Origin: Macrostomum hystrix
Taxonomy: Eukaryota; Platyhelminthes; Macrostomidae
Length of the DNA stretch: 64,000 bases
Assembly (NCBI GenBank): GCA_950097015.1
Contig: CATNEN010000001.1
Span: 22,063,501 to 22,127,500 of the forward strand
Reading direction: 5' to 3'
Shown: positions 1 to 10,413 of the stretch, one piece after another
Numbering within the stretch: the first letter of the stretch is position 1
How the letters are laid out: the number at the start of each line of letters is the position of its first letter
Position numbers and translations under genes: made by a program
Notes under the pieces: model-generated
The model's input: the letters and a program-made list of their open reading frames with translations, nothing else
The model's database searches: none
What the model was told of the DNA's origin: nothing

Positions 1-195
1 GGAGGCCACCGAGGAACCGCCCGAGCCGGAGGCTGCGGCTGTGGGCGACACCAGGCCGCCCTGCTCAGAGGCGGCGGTGCTCATAGGCAGAGTCCGGCGT
101 AAGGACTTGCTGCCTGAGCCACTCTTGACTGAGGACTTCACTACACGTCGACTGGACGAGTTCTGCTGGTTCGAATGCGGCGGCTGCTGATGTAA
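1..195 (-). CDS. Putative internal exon of the PHTF gene (partial, runs off the window)
   Basis: On the minus strand the reading frame is open from about 195 through the window edge. It encodes a Ser/Ala/Gly-rich low-complexity stretch containing SSRRVVKSSVKSGSGSKS and SGSGGSSVAS. PHTF proteins have a long, poorly conserved Ser-rich middle segment after the first transmembrane pair, and this exon lies downstream of the recognised PHTF exons on the same strand, so it is most likely that middle region. Several CAG acceptors near 175-200 are possible. None could be matched with certainty to the phase of the preceding exon, so the 5' boundary is unresolved. There is no domain signature. The assignment rests on position and composition. 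Confidence 0.4.
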
Positions 196-299
196 CCGAC
201 TGTTGGCGTTGGCTGTTGCGAAAGGGTTGACGGGTTATAGAGGCTTGAATGTAATTAATTGATAATATTGCACCAAACTCTTGATTAATCATTCAAGAT

Positions 300-1480
300 T
301 AGACAGGTCTCACTGCCAAAGTCAAGAATTTTGCATTAAACGTTAAGCAAATTAATTTATTTTTATCGCCTGAAAGCACATTTTATAACGCACAGAGCAC
401 AACTGGACCAGGACAGTTTTAAAAGTGCATAAATCGACACACACAAACGCATTATAACAGTTCGCTACACTCCCTTGGACATTGTACAGATAAACTAATT
501 TTGAAGACAAAAACGGCTAAGCGAGGTTTCAAGTAGAAAAGGCGAAAAGTTCTAATTATAAATGTCACATATTTTACTGATATTTGGGTAGCATTGTGGA
601 GAGTGTAAAAGTTGAAAAGAGACAGACTATGTAGGGAAAAAAAACTATACACTAAACTTAAGAGAAAAATCCCTGAACGAATAGCAGCTGGTGGACCGCC
701 CACTCCCCTACCCCAATGTCCCCAGTCAAACTGTCAGTCCAGGCTAGCAAAGCCAGAGCTTTATAAAAGTTCAGGCAGTCACAATTCAGTCGTGTTTCGT
801 GTCGCGTCAACTTTACTTTTACTAACGCGTTGGGGGGCAAAGTATTAATTTTGTGCAGTCGAGAACTGCAGTGAAATTAGGAAAATATGATACAGCGAGG
901 AGAATGACCGGAATCATGACAATAGTGCTACAGCTATATCAATTGTTATATGCATTCTATTAGCATTTATGCAGACAGAAAGACATCCAGATACCCAGAA
1001 CAGACCAACAGGCAGACAGAGAGTTAACTAGGCAGTCAGGCAGACAGTATGACGATGACAAAAGAACAAAAGATTAACACAATGCTACTTCAAAACACAT
1101 CATTTCACCTGGTTAAAAACGGCATTCACAAAATTAATGATCAAAATAATCTTACGTGAAGCATAAAAAGCTAGACACAACTTACAACGGAGGAAATGAG
1201 ACTAGAATAAGGACACGCAAAAGTACATCCCGTTGAGTGGGGAAGAGGGGAAACACGAGAGGCATAGGCGAAATGAAAAAGGACTACAGTGGCGACACAG
1301 TTTTCTGTACAGAGATTTATTATATTATAATGGTTATTCTACGCGCTGAAGTAGGGCAGGGGTCGGCAAACTCCGGTTCGCGGGATAGAAATGCCTCGAA
1401 AAGCTAATAATTATTGTCACAATTTACTTCAATCACATAATTTCCTTACTCAGCTGACTTTTATTCTACCTCTGTGTGTC
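300..1480. other. Non-coding DNA, probably PHTF intron
   Basis: I see no convincing exon here. A TATA-like TATAAAAG at 762-769, followed about 25 nt later by an initiator-like TTCAGTCG around 786, could be a plus-strand core promoter, but nothing recognisable follows it. A short stretch at 1354-1380 resembles the end of a hAT-type transposon but has no partner end. Confidence 0.35.
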
Positions 1481-1499
1481 AACTGTCGGCTATCCCATT

Positions 1500-1990
1500 T
1501 CTCCAATGTCTCATATCTCTTGTGTCTCATATCTCTCGTGTCTCATCTCTCCCGTGTCTAATCTCTCTCGTGTCTAATCTCTCCAGTGTCTCATCTCTCC
1601 TTTGTCTCATCTCTCGCCTGTATCACATCTCCCGTGTCTCATCTCTCGCCTGTATCACATCTCCCGTGTCTCATCTCTCGCCTGTATCACATCTCCCGTG
1701 TCTCATCTCTCGCCTGTATCACATCTCCCGTGTCTTATCTCTCGCCTGTATCACATCTCCCGTGTCTCATCTCTCGCCGGTATCACATCTCCCGTGTCTC
1801 ATCTCTCGCCGGTATCACATCTCCCGTGTCTCATCTCTCGCCTGTATCACATCTCCCGTGTCTCATCTCTCGCCTGTATCACGTCTCCCGTGTCTAATCT
1901 CTCGCCTGTATCACATCTCCCGTGTCTTATCTATTCTTGTCTCGTCTCCCCAGTGTCTTATCTCTCCGCTGTATCATATCTACCGTGTCT
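1500..1990. repeat. Minisatellite, 32-bp unit built from two CATCTCYCG half-units
   Basis: About 15 tandem copies of a unit made of GTCTCATCTCTCGCC followed by TGTATCACATCTCCC. It grades at the left into simpler 15-16 bp GTCTCATCTCTC units and decays after 1,950. The strands are strongly asymmetric (C/T-rich on plus). It lies in the presumed PHTF intron 4 region. The simple unit is nearly the same as that of the array at 59.8-60.8 kb. Confidence 0.9.
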
Positions 1991-2638
1991 GATTATCTCT
2001 TATATGTCGTACCTATCCCTGTCTTACTTATCCTGTGTTTTATCCCCGTGTCCGATCTTCCTTATCTCATCTCCCACCTATCAAACCTCAAGCAATTAGA
2101 CAGACACATTATTTTCTATGTCAAGCAAGGCAACAAACTGTTAATAAGCATATGCCATGTCCAATGGGTATTAAAACAAGATGACAGCAACAAAACAAAG
2201 TGCACTAATTTATGCTGCGTAGACGTGCAGTTACGAGCTATATATTATTATTGTAAGGATTATGTTCAGATCACGCTTGGATCAAATTATCAGCTTTGTT
2301 ATTATCAATCAGTCACCTAGGCGATGCGGCGGAAATTGCACTAAGTAAAAAATAGTAGGCCCTACTTCTCCTATAATAAACAAGAGACAGCTTTGCACGC
2401 GACTCAGTCATGCGAATAAAACAATAAGGTCAATCCCGGAAAATCCTAGTCTGGCATTTCTTGATTAATAAAAAAATACAGAAAACCACACCCATCTAGA
2501 CTGTTGCTAGGCTATGAATTTCTACAGCCACTGGGTTAATGTTAGGCATCAGTTTGCTACAGATCCTAGCTTGTAACAATAGGAACTAAGGAAGGCCAGA
2601 CACATAAAGAACTACAAGAATCTCAATAGTGGTAAAAG
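1991..2638. other. Non-coding AT-rich DNA
   Basis: Unique AT-rich sequence between two minisatellites. No exon, RNA gene or mobile element was recognised. Confidence 0.5.
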
Positions 2639-2639
2639 G

Positions 2640-3236
2640 TTTCGGAATTGTCAAGATTCGGAATTGTCAAGATTCTGAATTGTCAAGATTCTGAATTGTC
2701 AAGATTCGGAATTATCAAGATTCGAAATTATCAAGATTCGGAATTGTTAAGATTCGGAATTGTCAAGATTTGGAATTGTCAAGATTCGGAATTGTCAAGA
2801 TTCGGAATTATCAAGATTCGGAATTATCAAGATTCGGAATTATCAAGATTCGGAATTGTCAAGATTCGGAATTGTCAAGATTCGGAATTGTCAAGATTCG
2901 GAATTGTCAAGATTCGGAATTATCAAGATTCGGAATTGTCAAGACTCGGAATTGTCAAGATTCGGAATTGTCAAGATTCGGAATTGTCAAGATTCGGAAT
3001 TGTCAAGATTCGGAATTGTCAAGATTCGGAATTGTCAAGATTCGGAATTGTCAAGATTCGGAATTGTCAAGATTCGGAATTGTCAAGATTGTGAATTGTC
3101 AAGATTCGGAATTATCAAGATTCGAAATTATCAAGATTCGGAATTGTTAAGATTCGGAATTGTCAAGATTTGGAATTGTCAAGATTCGGAATTATCAAGA
3201 TTCGGAATTGTCAAGATTCGGAATTGTCAAGATTGT
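2640..3236. repeat. Minisatellite, 16-bp unit GGAATTGTCAAGATTC
   Basis: About 37 tandem copies of GGAATTGTCAAGATTC with a few point variants (TCAAG/TTAAG, GTC/ATC). Each unit has weak dyad symmetry, GAAT..ATTC around a 7-nt centre. Because 16 is not a multiple of 3 and the unit has no stop codon on plus, all three plus frames stay open; these are not genes. The array ends about 80 bp from the 3' end of PHTF exon 4. Confidence 0.95.
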
Positions 3237-3317
3237 GAGAAGCTTCTGTACACTGAGAGTAAAAGTTTTCGGATTGCAAAGGAGTTGAATGTAGACAAGC
3301 CCACAGGGAAATCTCAC

Positions 3318-6300
3318 TATTGTTAGCCGTGACAGTCGATAGCCTGGCCTTGGACTTCTTGCTGTGCGTGGCCACAATCTGCGAGTGCATCTGGCCCAGC
3401 AGCAGCAGGAACAGCAACGGAGTGAGCAGCTCTGCTGAGTGCCAAATCGACCGAGAATCCCCGCCGCTGCTGGCCGCGCCGGCGCTCTCGGAGGGCAGGC
3501 AGAAGAACAGGGCCAGGTGGCACAGGGCCAGAAAGTACAGCACAAGCAGCAGGACAGCGGCACGATGGCTGGTGTGAGTCCGCCACCAGGAAAAGCACAA
3601 TGGCATCAGCAGGGTGCGATAGGCGCCCTTGCCAATCAGAGTGGACAGCTCGTGATCCGACTTGGCTTTGGAGAATGCAGACCCTGCGGTTCAGAAATGG
3701 AGGACTTTGGAAAGACTGGTTTGGAGACCTGGCAATGGGAAGACTGTATTAGGGGATCTGGGGCTGTGGAAATACTGTATTAGGGGATCTGGGGCTGTGG
3801 AAAGAGTTTTAGGGGATCTGGGGCTGTGGAAAGAGTTTTAGGGGATTTGGGGCTGTGGAAAGAGTTTTAGGGGATCTGGGGCTGTGGAAATACTGTATTA
3901 GGGGATCTGGGGCTGTGGAAAGAGTTTTAGGGGATCTGGGGCTGTGGAAAGAGTTTTAGGGGATTTGGGGCTGTGGAAAGAGTTTTAGGGGATTTGGGGC
4001 TGTGGAAAGAGTTTTAGGGGATCTGGGGCTGTGGAGAGAGTTTTAGGGGATTTGGGGCTGTGGAAAGAGTTTTAGGGGATTTGGGGCTGTGGAAAGAGTT
4101 TTAGGGGATTTGGGGCTGTGGAAAGAGTTTTAGGGGATTTGGGGCTGTGAAAAGAGTTTTAGGGGATCTGGGGCTGTGGAGAGAGTTTAGGGGATTTGGG
4201 GCTGTGGAAAGAGTTTTAGGGGATTTGGGGCTGTGGAAAGAGTTTTAGGGGATTTGGGGCTGTGGAAAGAGTTTTAGGGGATCTGGGGCTGTGGAAAGAG
4301 TTTTAGGGGATTTGGGGCTGTGGAAAGAGTTTTAGGGGATTTGGGGCTGTGGAAAGAGTTTTAGGGGATCTGGGGCTGTGGAAATACTGTATTAGGGGAT
4401 CTGGGGCTGTGGAAAGAGTTTTAGGGGATCTGGGGCTGTGGAAAGAGTTTTAGGGGATTTGGGGCTGTGGAAAGAGTTTTAGGGGATCTGGGGCTGTGGA
4501 AAGAGTTTTAGGGGATTTGGGGCTGTGGAAAGAGTTTTAGGGGATTTGGGGCTGTGGAAAGAGTTTTAGGGGATCTGGGGCTGTGGAAATACTGTATTAG
4601 GGGATCTGGGGCTGTGGAAAGAGTTTTAGGGGATCTGGGGCTGTGGAAAGAGTTTTAGGGGATCTGGGGCTGTGGAAAGAGTTTTAGGGGATTTGGGGCT
4701 GTGGAAAGAGTTTTAGGGGATCTGGGGCTGTGGAGAGAGTTTTAGGGGATTTGGGGCTGTGGAAAGAGTTTTAGGGGATTTGGGGCTGTGGAAAGAGTTT
4801 TAGGGGATTTGGGGCTGTGGAAAGAGTTTTAGGGGATTTGGGGCTGTGAAAAGAGTTTTAGGGGATCTGGGGCTGTGGAGAGAGTTTAGGGGATTTGGGG
4901 CTGTGGAAAGAGTTTTAGGGGATCTGGGGCTGTGGAAAGAGTTTTAGGGGATTTGGGGCTGTGGAAAGAGTTTTAGGGGATCTGGGGCTGTGGAGAGAGT
5001 TTTAGGGGATTTGGGGCTGTGGAAAGAGTTTTAGGGGATTTGGGGCTGTGGAAAGAGTTTTAGGGGATTTGGGGCTGTGGAAAGAGTTTTAGGGGATTTG
5101 GGGCTGTGAAAAGAGTTTTAGGGGATCTGGGGCTGTGGAGAGAGTTTAGGGGATTTGGGGCTGTGGAAAGAGTTTTAGGGGATTTGGGGCTGTGGAAAGA
5201 GTTTTAGGGGATTTGGGGCTGTGGAAAGAGTTTTAGGGGATCTGGGGCTGTGGAAAGAGTTTTAGGGGATTTGGGGCTGTGGAAAGAGTTTTAGGGGATT
5301 TGGGGCTGTGGAAAGAGTTTTAGGGGATCTGGGGCTGTGGAAATACTGTATTAGGGGATCTGGGGCTGTGGAAAGAGTTTTAGGGGATCTGGGGCTGTGG
5401 AAAGAGTTTTAGGGGATTTGGGGCTGTGGAAAGAGTTTTAGGGGATTTGGGGCTGTGGAAAGAGTTTTAGGGGATCTGGGGCTGTGGAGAGAGTTTTAGG
5501 GGATTTGGGGCTGTGGAAAGAGTTTTAGGGGATTTGGGGCTGTGGAAAGAGTTTTAGGGGATTTGGGGCTGTGGAAAGAGTTTTAGGGGATCTGGGGCTG
5601 TGGAAAGAGTTTTAGGGGATCTGGGGCTGTGGAAATACTGTATTAGGGATCTGGGGCTGTGGAAAGAGTTTTAGGAGATCTGGGGCTGTGGGAATACTGG
5701 GTTTGAAGCCCAAGATTGAGTTAAGGGAGGATGGGGAAACTGTTTTTCAGGATCCTTGGGTCAGAATAGTTTGTGTTGGAATGTGTAAGTGTGGGAAGAC
5801 TTTTTTAGGGGATCTGGGACTGGCAGGGCAAGAAAACTAGTTTCGAGGATCTAAGGGTGAGGATAGATTAATTTGGGGATCAGGGAGTGTGGGAAGATTG
5901 GTTTGTGGGGGTCTAGGAGTGTAGGAAAACAGGTTTTGAGGATCTGGGAGCAAATATAGACTGATTTTGGGATTTTATGTGGATCAGTTAAAGAATTCCA
6001 GGCATATTTTTTAAAAGAACAGACTAAAGTTCTGCCATTATTCATGTTACCTCGAACCAAATCCACATCTATGAGCTCTGAATTGAGACCAGTTGCTTTC
6101 TTAGTTGGGCGATTTTCAAGACTCTAAAAATGTGAAGAAATGTAAGTAAAAATATTAGTTTGATAAGTTTGGACTCATAAAAATAATAATAATATTTTTA
6201 ATTAAATAAAATTAATTGTCCTACCTTGAGAATTCTCTGCTCAACACTCTGTTCCCACAGTTGCTGATCATAGTTTGTGATCTAAAACAATTATTTGCAC

Positions 6301-6427
6301 ATTCAATATACAATTACAAACATATCTTAGTAATATTGAAACCATTGAGTGCAATCACATTACAACTTACTTTAGATTGATACCAATCAAGAAGTTGTCC
6401 TAGACCATCCCAACTAAACAGTGACAT
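3318..6427 (-). CDS. phtf: PHTF1/2-family ER membrane protein, 5' four exons (partial)
   Basis: Exons on minus: 6427-6371, 6281-6225, 6123-6051 and 3683-about 3318. All use GT-AG, and the reading frame is kept across the three internal junctions. The start ATG is at 6427, after an in-frame stop. The joined protein reads DWYQSK/ITNYDQQLWEQSVEQ, then ENRPTKK, then LIDVDLVRG/SAFSKAK. This follows the conserved PHTF amino terminus, including the DVDLVRGSAF motif created exactly at the exon 3-4 splice. Exon 4 encodes SWW followed by a hydrophobic segment (LLLVLYFLAL), a second hydrophobic segment (LLTPLLFLLLLG) and HSQIVATH, matching the family's first membrane pair and its H-Q-I-V-T motif. PHTF proteins are multi-pass ER/cis-Golgi proteins of uncertain function; the old name, putative homeodomain transcription factor, is misleading. 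The exon 4 donor (A|GTGAGA at 3317) is the best candidate but not certain. The rest of the gene lies to the left of or beyond the window. Confidence 0.88.
3738..5695. repeat. G-rich minisatellite, 29-bp unit, in PHTF intron 3
   Basis: About 67 copies of a 29-bp unit, GGGGATCTGGGGCTGTGG followed by AAAGAGTTTTA. Recurrent variants are T for C in GATCT, a rarer AAATACTGTATTA half, and a 28-bp deletion form. Variant units recur in the same order, so blocks of several units have been duplicated. Each unit has two G4 runs plus shorter G runs on plus, which is the template strand of PHTF, so quadruplex formation is plausible. The array fills most of the 2.37 kb intron. Confidence 0.95.
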
Positions 6428-6429
6428 AT

Positions 6430-7260
6430 CTTTTAAGTCTGGGTTCACAGTTAATTGGGTTGCTTTTTAAGATAGACCAGGCTGATTTTGCTGAAATAAA
6501 TAAGACAAACAACAATTTGTTCATTTTCTAAGTAATTGCAGTATTGGAAGAAATATTTTGGCAAGTATCTAGGATTTTAGAACTTTGGATTGAAATTTTA
6601 TTTTTCTAGCAATTAGTTTTAGTTTTAGGATTAAGGTTGAAGAACTTAGTTAAAGTAAAGCTAAGTCCCTATGTTGCCAGGATTGTGATCAGGATCCTTT
6701 TAGACCCAATAACATAAAGCTGTCTAAAAATGTGTTTGGCAAGTAGATGTTTTTTGCCATTACTAAAGAACAAAATAGTTATATTAAATAGTATTTGTTA
6801 AAATTAGCAAGTTATCTATTATATTTTGTAATTATTATTATTATTATTTATATATCAATTTTTTATCAAACCTCAAAGGGCAAAGAAACAAGCAACTTGT
6901 AAACTTATTTTACAAAAAATGTATGCTAGAATAGTGCTAGGTCTAAAGAAACTTTTTAATAAAGCAAAATCTCATACTAGGGGCCTATGTGCCTACTTAA
7001 TGATTACATTACATTAATGGTTACATGGTTATTTAAAATATTGATTTGTTTTATTCAGGCCATCTAAAATTTGTTAGTTCTGCTTCATTGCAAATGGATC
7101 CCATACAAATACAAGTAGGATGGCTCCAAAGCTTTTCTTTAGGTAGAGACCACGGCTTAGCTAGCCGCTAGGTATTCCACAATATACTCTCTAGACTCTA
7201 GGTACCCTAAAAAATTTGTACAGCTCGTAGTAGCTGTAGGCCTAGTAGCTGCATGCCTAT
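6430..7260. other. Non-coding DNA upstream of PHTF
   Basis: AT-rich unique sequence immediately 5' of the PHTF start. It should contain the PHTF promoter and 5'UTR. I could not pick a convincing TATA box or upstream exon, and no other gene is visible. Confidence 0.4.
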
Positions 7261-7267
7261 AGTGGTA

Positions 7268-7678
7268 CCTGGACACTTTGTCATCTTACAACTTTGTCAT
7301 CCAGATGACGATCTGTCCAATATCTCAGAGGGTGGATGACGAAGATACTTAGACTTGTCATCTATAAAACAAAAGTTTTCCAAGTTAGAACAGAACCACC
7401 CCTCCCCACCTCCTCACATCGTGTTGGCACCTATCTTTCAACTCTTATAATGAAATCAGTTTTGACACCTCTTTTTGACAATTTAGAGTGTGAAGTGTGT
7501 TCACACCTCTGCCCCACCACCCCACCCTGACTTTATTGATGACGAACTTGATTGCTTGTTATTAGGCCTAGTAGATGACAAACTGACCAAAATTAAAAAA
7601 GCAAGCCAATTGGCTGGATGACGAAGTGTCCTACCTTCCAAGTGGATGACGAAGTTGTAAGATGACGAAGTGTCTAGG
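7268..7678. mobile_element. MITE-like element with about 37-bp terminal inverted repeats
   Basis: The left end starts CCTGGACACTTTGTCATC and continues TTACAACTTTGTCATCC. The right end, read in reverse complement, starts CCTAGACACTTCGTCATC and continues TTACAACTTCGTCATCC. The arms differ at only about three positions. Extra copies of the GGATGACGAAG core lie just inside each end (7333 and 7616). The interior has no coding capacity, so this is a non-autonomous DNA element of about 411 bp. I could not recognise a clear target-site duplication, so the superfamily is undetermined. Confidence 0.75.
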
Positions 7679-9900
7679 ATCCCACAAATACAAAGTTGCT
7701 TGCATGAATTGTAATGTTACATTTTGTTCCTAATATTTATTTGCTCGTTCATTAACTTACAAAAGTTACTGGTCTACGTAATTAAACTTCACTAATTTGA
7801 AAACATTAGAGAAAGAAACTTTTAAATAATAGTAATATTATGCTTTTGTGGGCAGGGCGGCCTGAACTGAACTCGCGACATGCTTGAGTTTCTTAGTAGA
7901 GTCGTAAAGACAATGTCAATAGTATTTATGTTACGAAAAAACGGAACAACAATTTGAGGCAAGACATAAGGAAACACAAAAAATAAAAAATGCGTGATAG
8001 CCCTTTACAAAAATTTTGCTTTTCTAACGCAAATTCTGGCCTGTCCAGCTGTCCTGCGAACATTGCATGAGAATTTTTAAACTCAATTTCTTTTCTGCAA
8101 GTTAAACTTGGGCAAAATTAAAACTTTTTATCCTAATGTCAATCGCAAAATAAAAAAATAATTTAGAATAAAAAATAATTTCGATCTTTACAAGTAAGAT
8201 GTGAGATGCTACATAAAATGCGTGTACGTCAAAAAGTTCAGCTTTTGTTTAACTGATTAGCTGTAATCGATCCACGCCCAAATTTGAAGAATTCGATGAT
8301 AAGTTCAAGAATTATAAACAGTTCCACGATTCAAAAAAGGCGCCTAGTTAAAGAGCACGCTTCAATTTGAGTAAAAAATCTGTAAGTTTACAGCCTTAAA
8401 GATAATCGTCAACAGTGTGACTATACTTAAGTGCACTTTGTGTATGAATAGTATGAAGTATGAATGAAAACCTTTAACTTGCACGTAATAAAGCTAATGC
8501 TAACATTTTTTAAAGCAACTGCACAGTCTGTACTAATGTTTTCTCTCAGCCACGAACAGAATAATTTGCTAGTCCTGTCGTTCGTCAGAGATGCCCTGCC
8601 TGCAGGCTTTGAGAATACAGCCGAAATTTACAGCTTTGAAATTTAAACGAATTGGCTCGTAATACGTACCATGCTCAAAAAAAACTTTGAAGAAAAGATT
8701 CAAACCTGCAAAAAACTTTTTGCGAATTTCGTCTCCATGCATAGATATTTAGGAACTCGTTTTCCAAGTCGACATCCCTCACACTAGCTCAGCATATATA
8801 GTAGTGGGAATCATGACGCTTAATTAGTTACCAAAAAGTTGTCCAAAGGCGCAAAATCAGGCACAGACATCACGCGTAAAACTGCAGGGCTGCCAAAATC
8901 TGGCAATCACTGGCACAATCTTTTAAACATAGTCACACTGGCTGTTAGACACTAGCTGTAAAGACACTAGCAGAGTCTAAACTAAACTGCCAAATATGAT
9001 AGACACTGTCACAATCTGTTAGATATGCACTACCACTAGCTGTTAGACGCTAGCTGTTAGCTCGTAGACACTGCCACAATCTGTTAGAAATTGTGTCAAT
9101 GTGCCATTATACTTTTTACAAAACGGCTGCAAACGTGTCAACAAAAGTGCTAGCCAAAAAATGGAACAAGGAAGAATGTAAACCAGAATGTATGACAAAT
9201 ATTAAAAGCATCATAAAAAGTTAATTCTGTATATTATATTTTAAAAATGATAAAATTTCGTGTATATATGCCTACTGTGTATAATCTGGGCTGAAAGTAT
9301 ATTTGAAATCAAAATAATCTTACAAATGATTGCACATAATTTGCTGATTGTATAGTTGAGCACAACAAAGACAAAAATGTCACAATGGATGTTAAAATGT
9401 ATAAATAAGACACACGTCAGTCATGGAAAATCAAATATAGTAGAATCAAGTAGATTTACTAAAATCAATTATGGGATTAAATATTCGTTGTCTTAAAATG
9501 GTTGGAAGAATTGTAGAAGAAAAGTCACACAACAGTACAGTCAGTATTGCACATCGACAGAAAAAATGAACTCAAGGTCATGCTTAAAGGAATGAAAAAA
9601 GTTCCGCTTCCGTCACTTAATCGAATTAAATTGCACGATTGCTGCTAGGCATAAATAAAAAACATGATAAGTAACAATATTACTAAGCAAGTATGGACTG
9701 ACGCAACCGCAGGAACACAGCTAAAAAAACAACCCTAGGACGGCGTTGAAATTGAAGATAACCGTTTTTTTCATCTCAAGGGTAATCAATGTAGACAAAA
9801 ACACAATACTTCAACAAACAGTTCTTCACTCGCTTAATTGAAAGCCGTGAAAAGGAAGCTAGCTTTAACTAGCGAAGCAGAGAAGCAGAGCGCTAATAGC
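7679..9900. other. Non-coding AT-rich DNA
   Basis: No gene recognised. Between about 8,935 and 9,090 there are several irregular copies of a TGTTAGACACTAGC-like phrase, a small degenerate repeat. The rest is unique AT-rich sequence. Confidence 0.45.
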
Positions 9901-9924
9901 GTGTTAGAGTTTTGAGCATCTGTT

Positions 9925-10012
9925 CTTGGACCCAGAGGTCGGGAGTTCGTATCTCAGCCAAAGAGAAGCAATTTTGTTGTGCCCTTAAGAGAAACACTTA
10001 GTACATAGTGCT
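9925..10012 (+). mobile_element. Possible degenerate SINE-B fragment
   Basis: GGGAGTTCGTATCTC resembles a decayed RNA polymerase III B box. It is followed about 25 nt later by GTGCCCTTAAGAGAAACACT, which resembles the GTGCCCTTTTGCAAGACACT stretch of the intact SINE-B copy near 38.5 kb. The A box is not recognisable. Confidence 0.35.
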
Positions 10013-10077
10013 TCAGTGTTCACGCAGCAATAAAATGCACAACACTTTTGTGAATGTGTACATCCGCACATGGGCTG

Positions 10078-10245
10078 ATAATAATAATAATATTTACCGG
10101 AGGACTTTCTCATCGTCACGCAGTGTACACATTTACTGTGCCTTGGAGGTTGGCCCTCAAGGGCGAAAATTGCACGACAAGCCCCCAAGCGGCTGCTTCT
10201 ATCAGCGGCTGCGCCCCAAATGAATGTGGCCTTGAGCGTCGAGTT
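10078..10245 (-). mobile_element. SINE-A copy, internally deleted and 5' truncated
   Basis: Read on minus, it matches the intact SINE-A copy at 58.6-59.0 kb: GGGGCGCAGCCGCTGA, GGGGGCTTGTCGTGCAATTT, GCCCTTGAGGGCCAACCTCC, then GACGATGAGAAAGTCC and an (ATT)n tail (10,078-10,091 on plus as AAT repeats). The segment with the CACACAG...TACGCAGG phrase is deleted, and the tRNA-like head is lost beyond the B-box side. It lies just downstream of the neurexin IV stop codon. Confidence 0.8.
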
Positions 10246-10413
10246 TCTAGATGCTTTATCAAAAAATAGGGCTAATAAGAAACGAAAAGTCGGAGCACAT
10301 AGAAAAAGCGACAGAGATAGTATAAACTGTATGAATTGTAATACATTACAGTAGCGCAATGAAAATGTCGATAAGCACAGGTGAACGTTCAGCAGGATGC
10401 AGCAGGACGGAAC

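Noticed and set aside
1354-1380. hAT transposon end (CAGGGGTCGGCAAACTCC)
   Set aside because: It resembles known hAT-type ends, but no inverted partner or target duplication was found nearby, so it was not annotated as an element.
3738-5695. Interstitial telomere repeat, because units contain TTAGGGG
   Set aside because: The TTAGGGG is embedded in a 29-bp unit and never repeats with 6- or 7-bp period.
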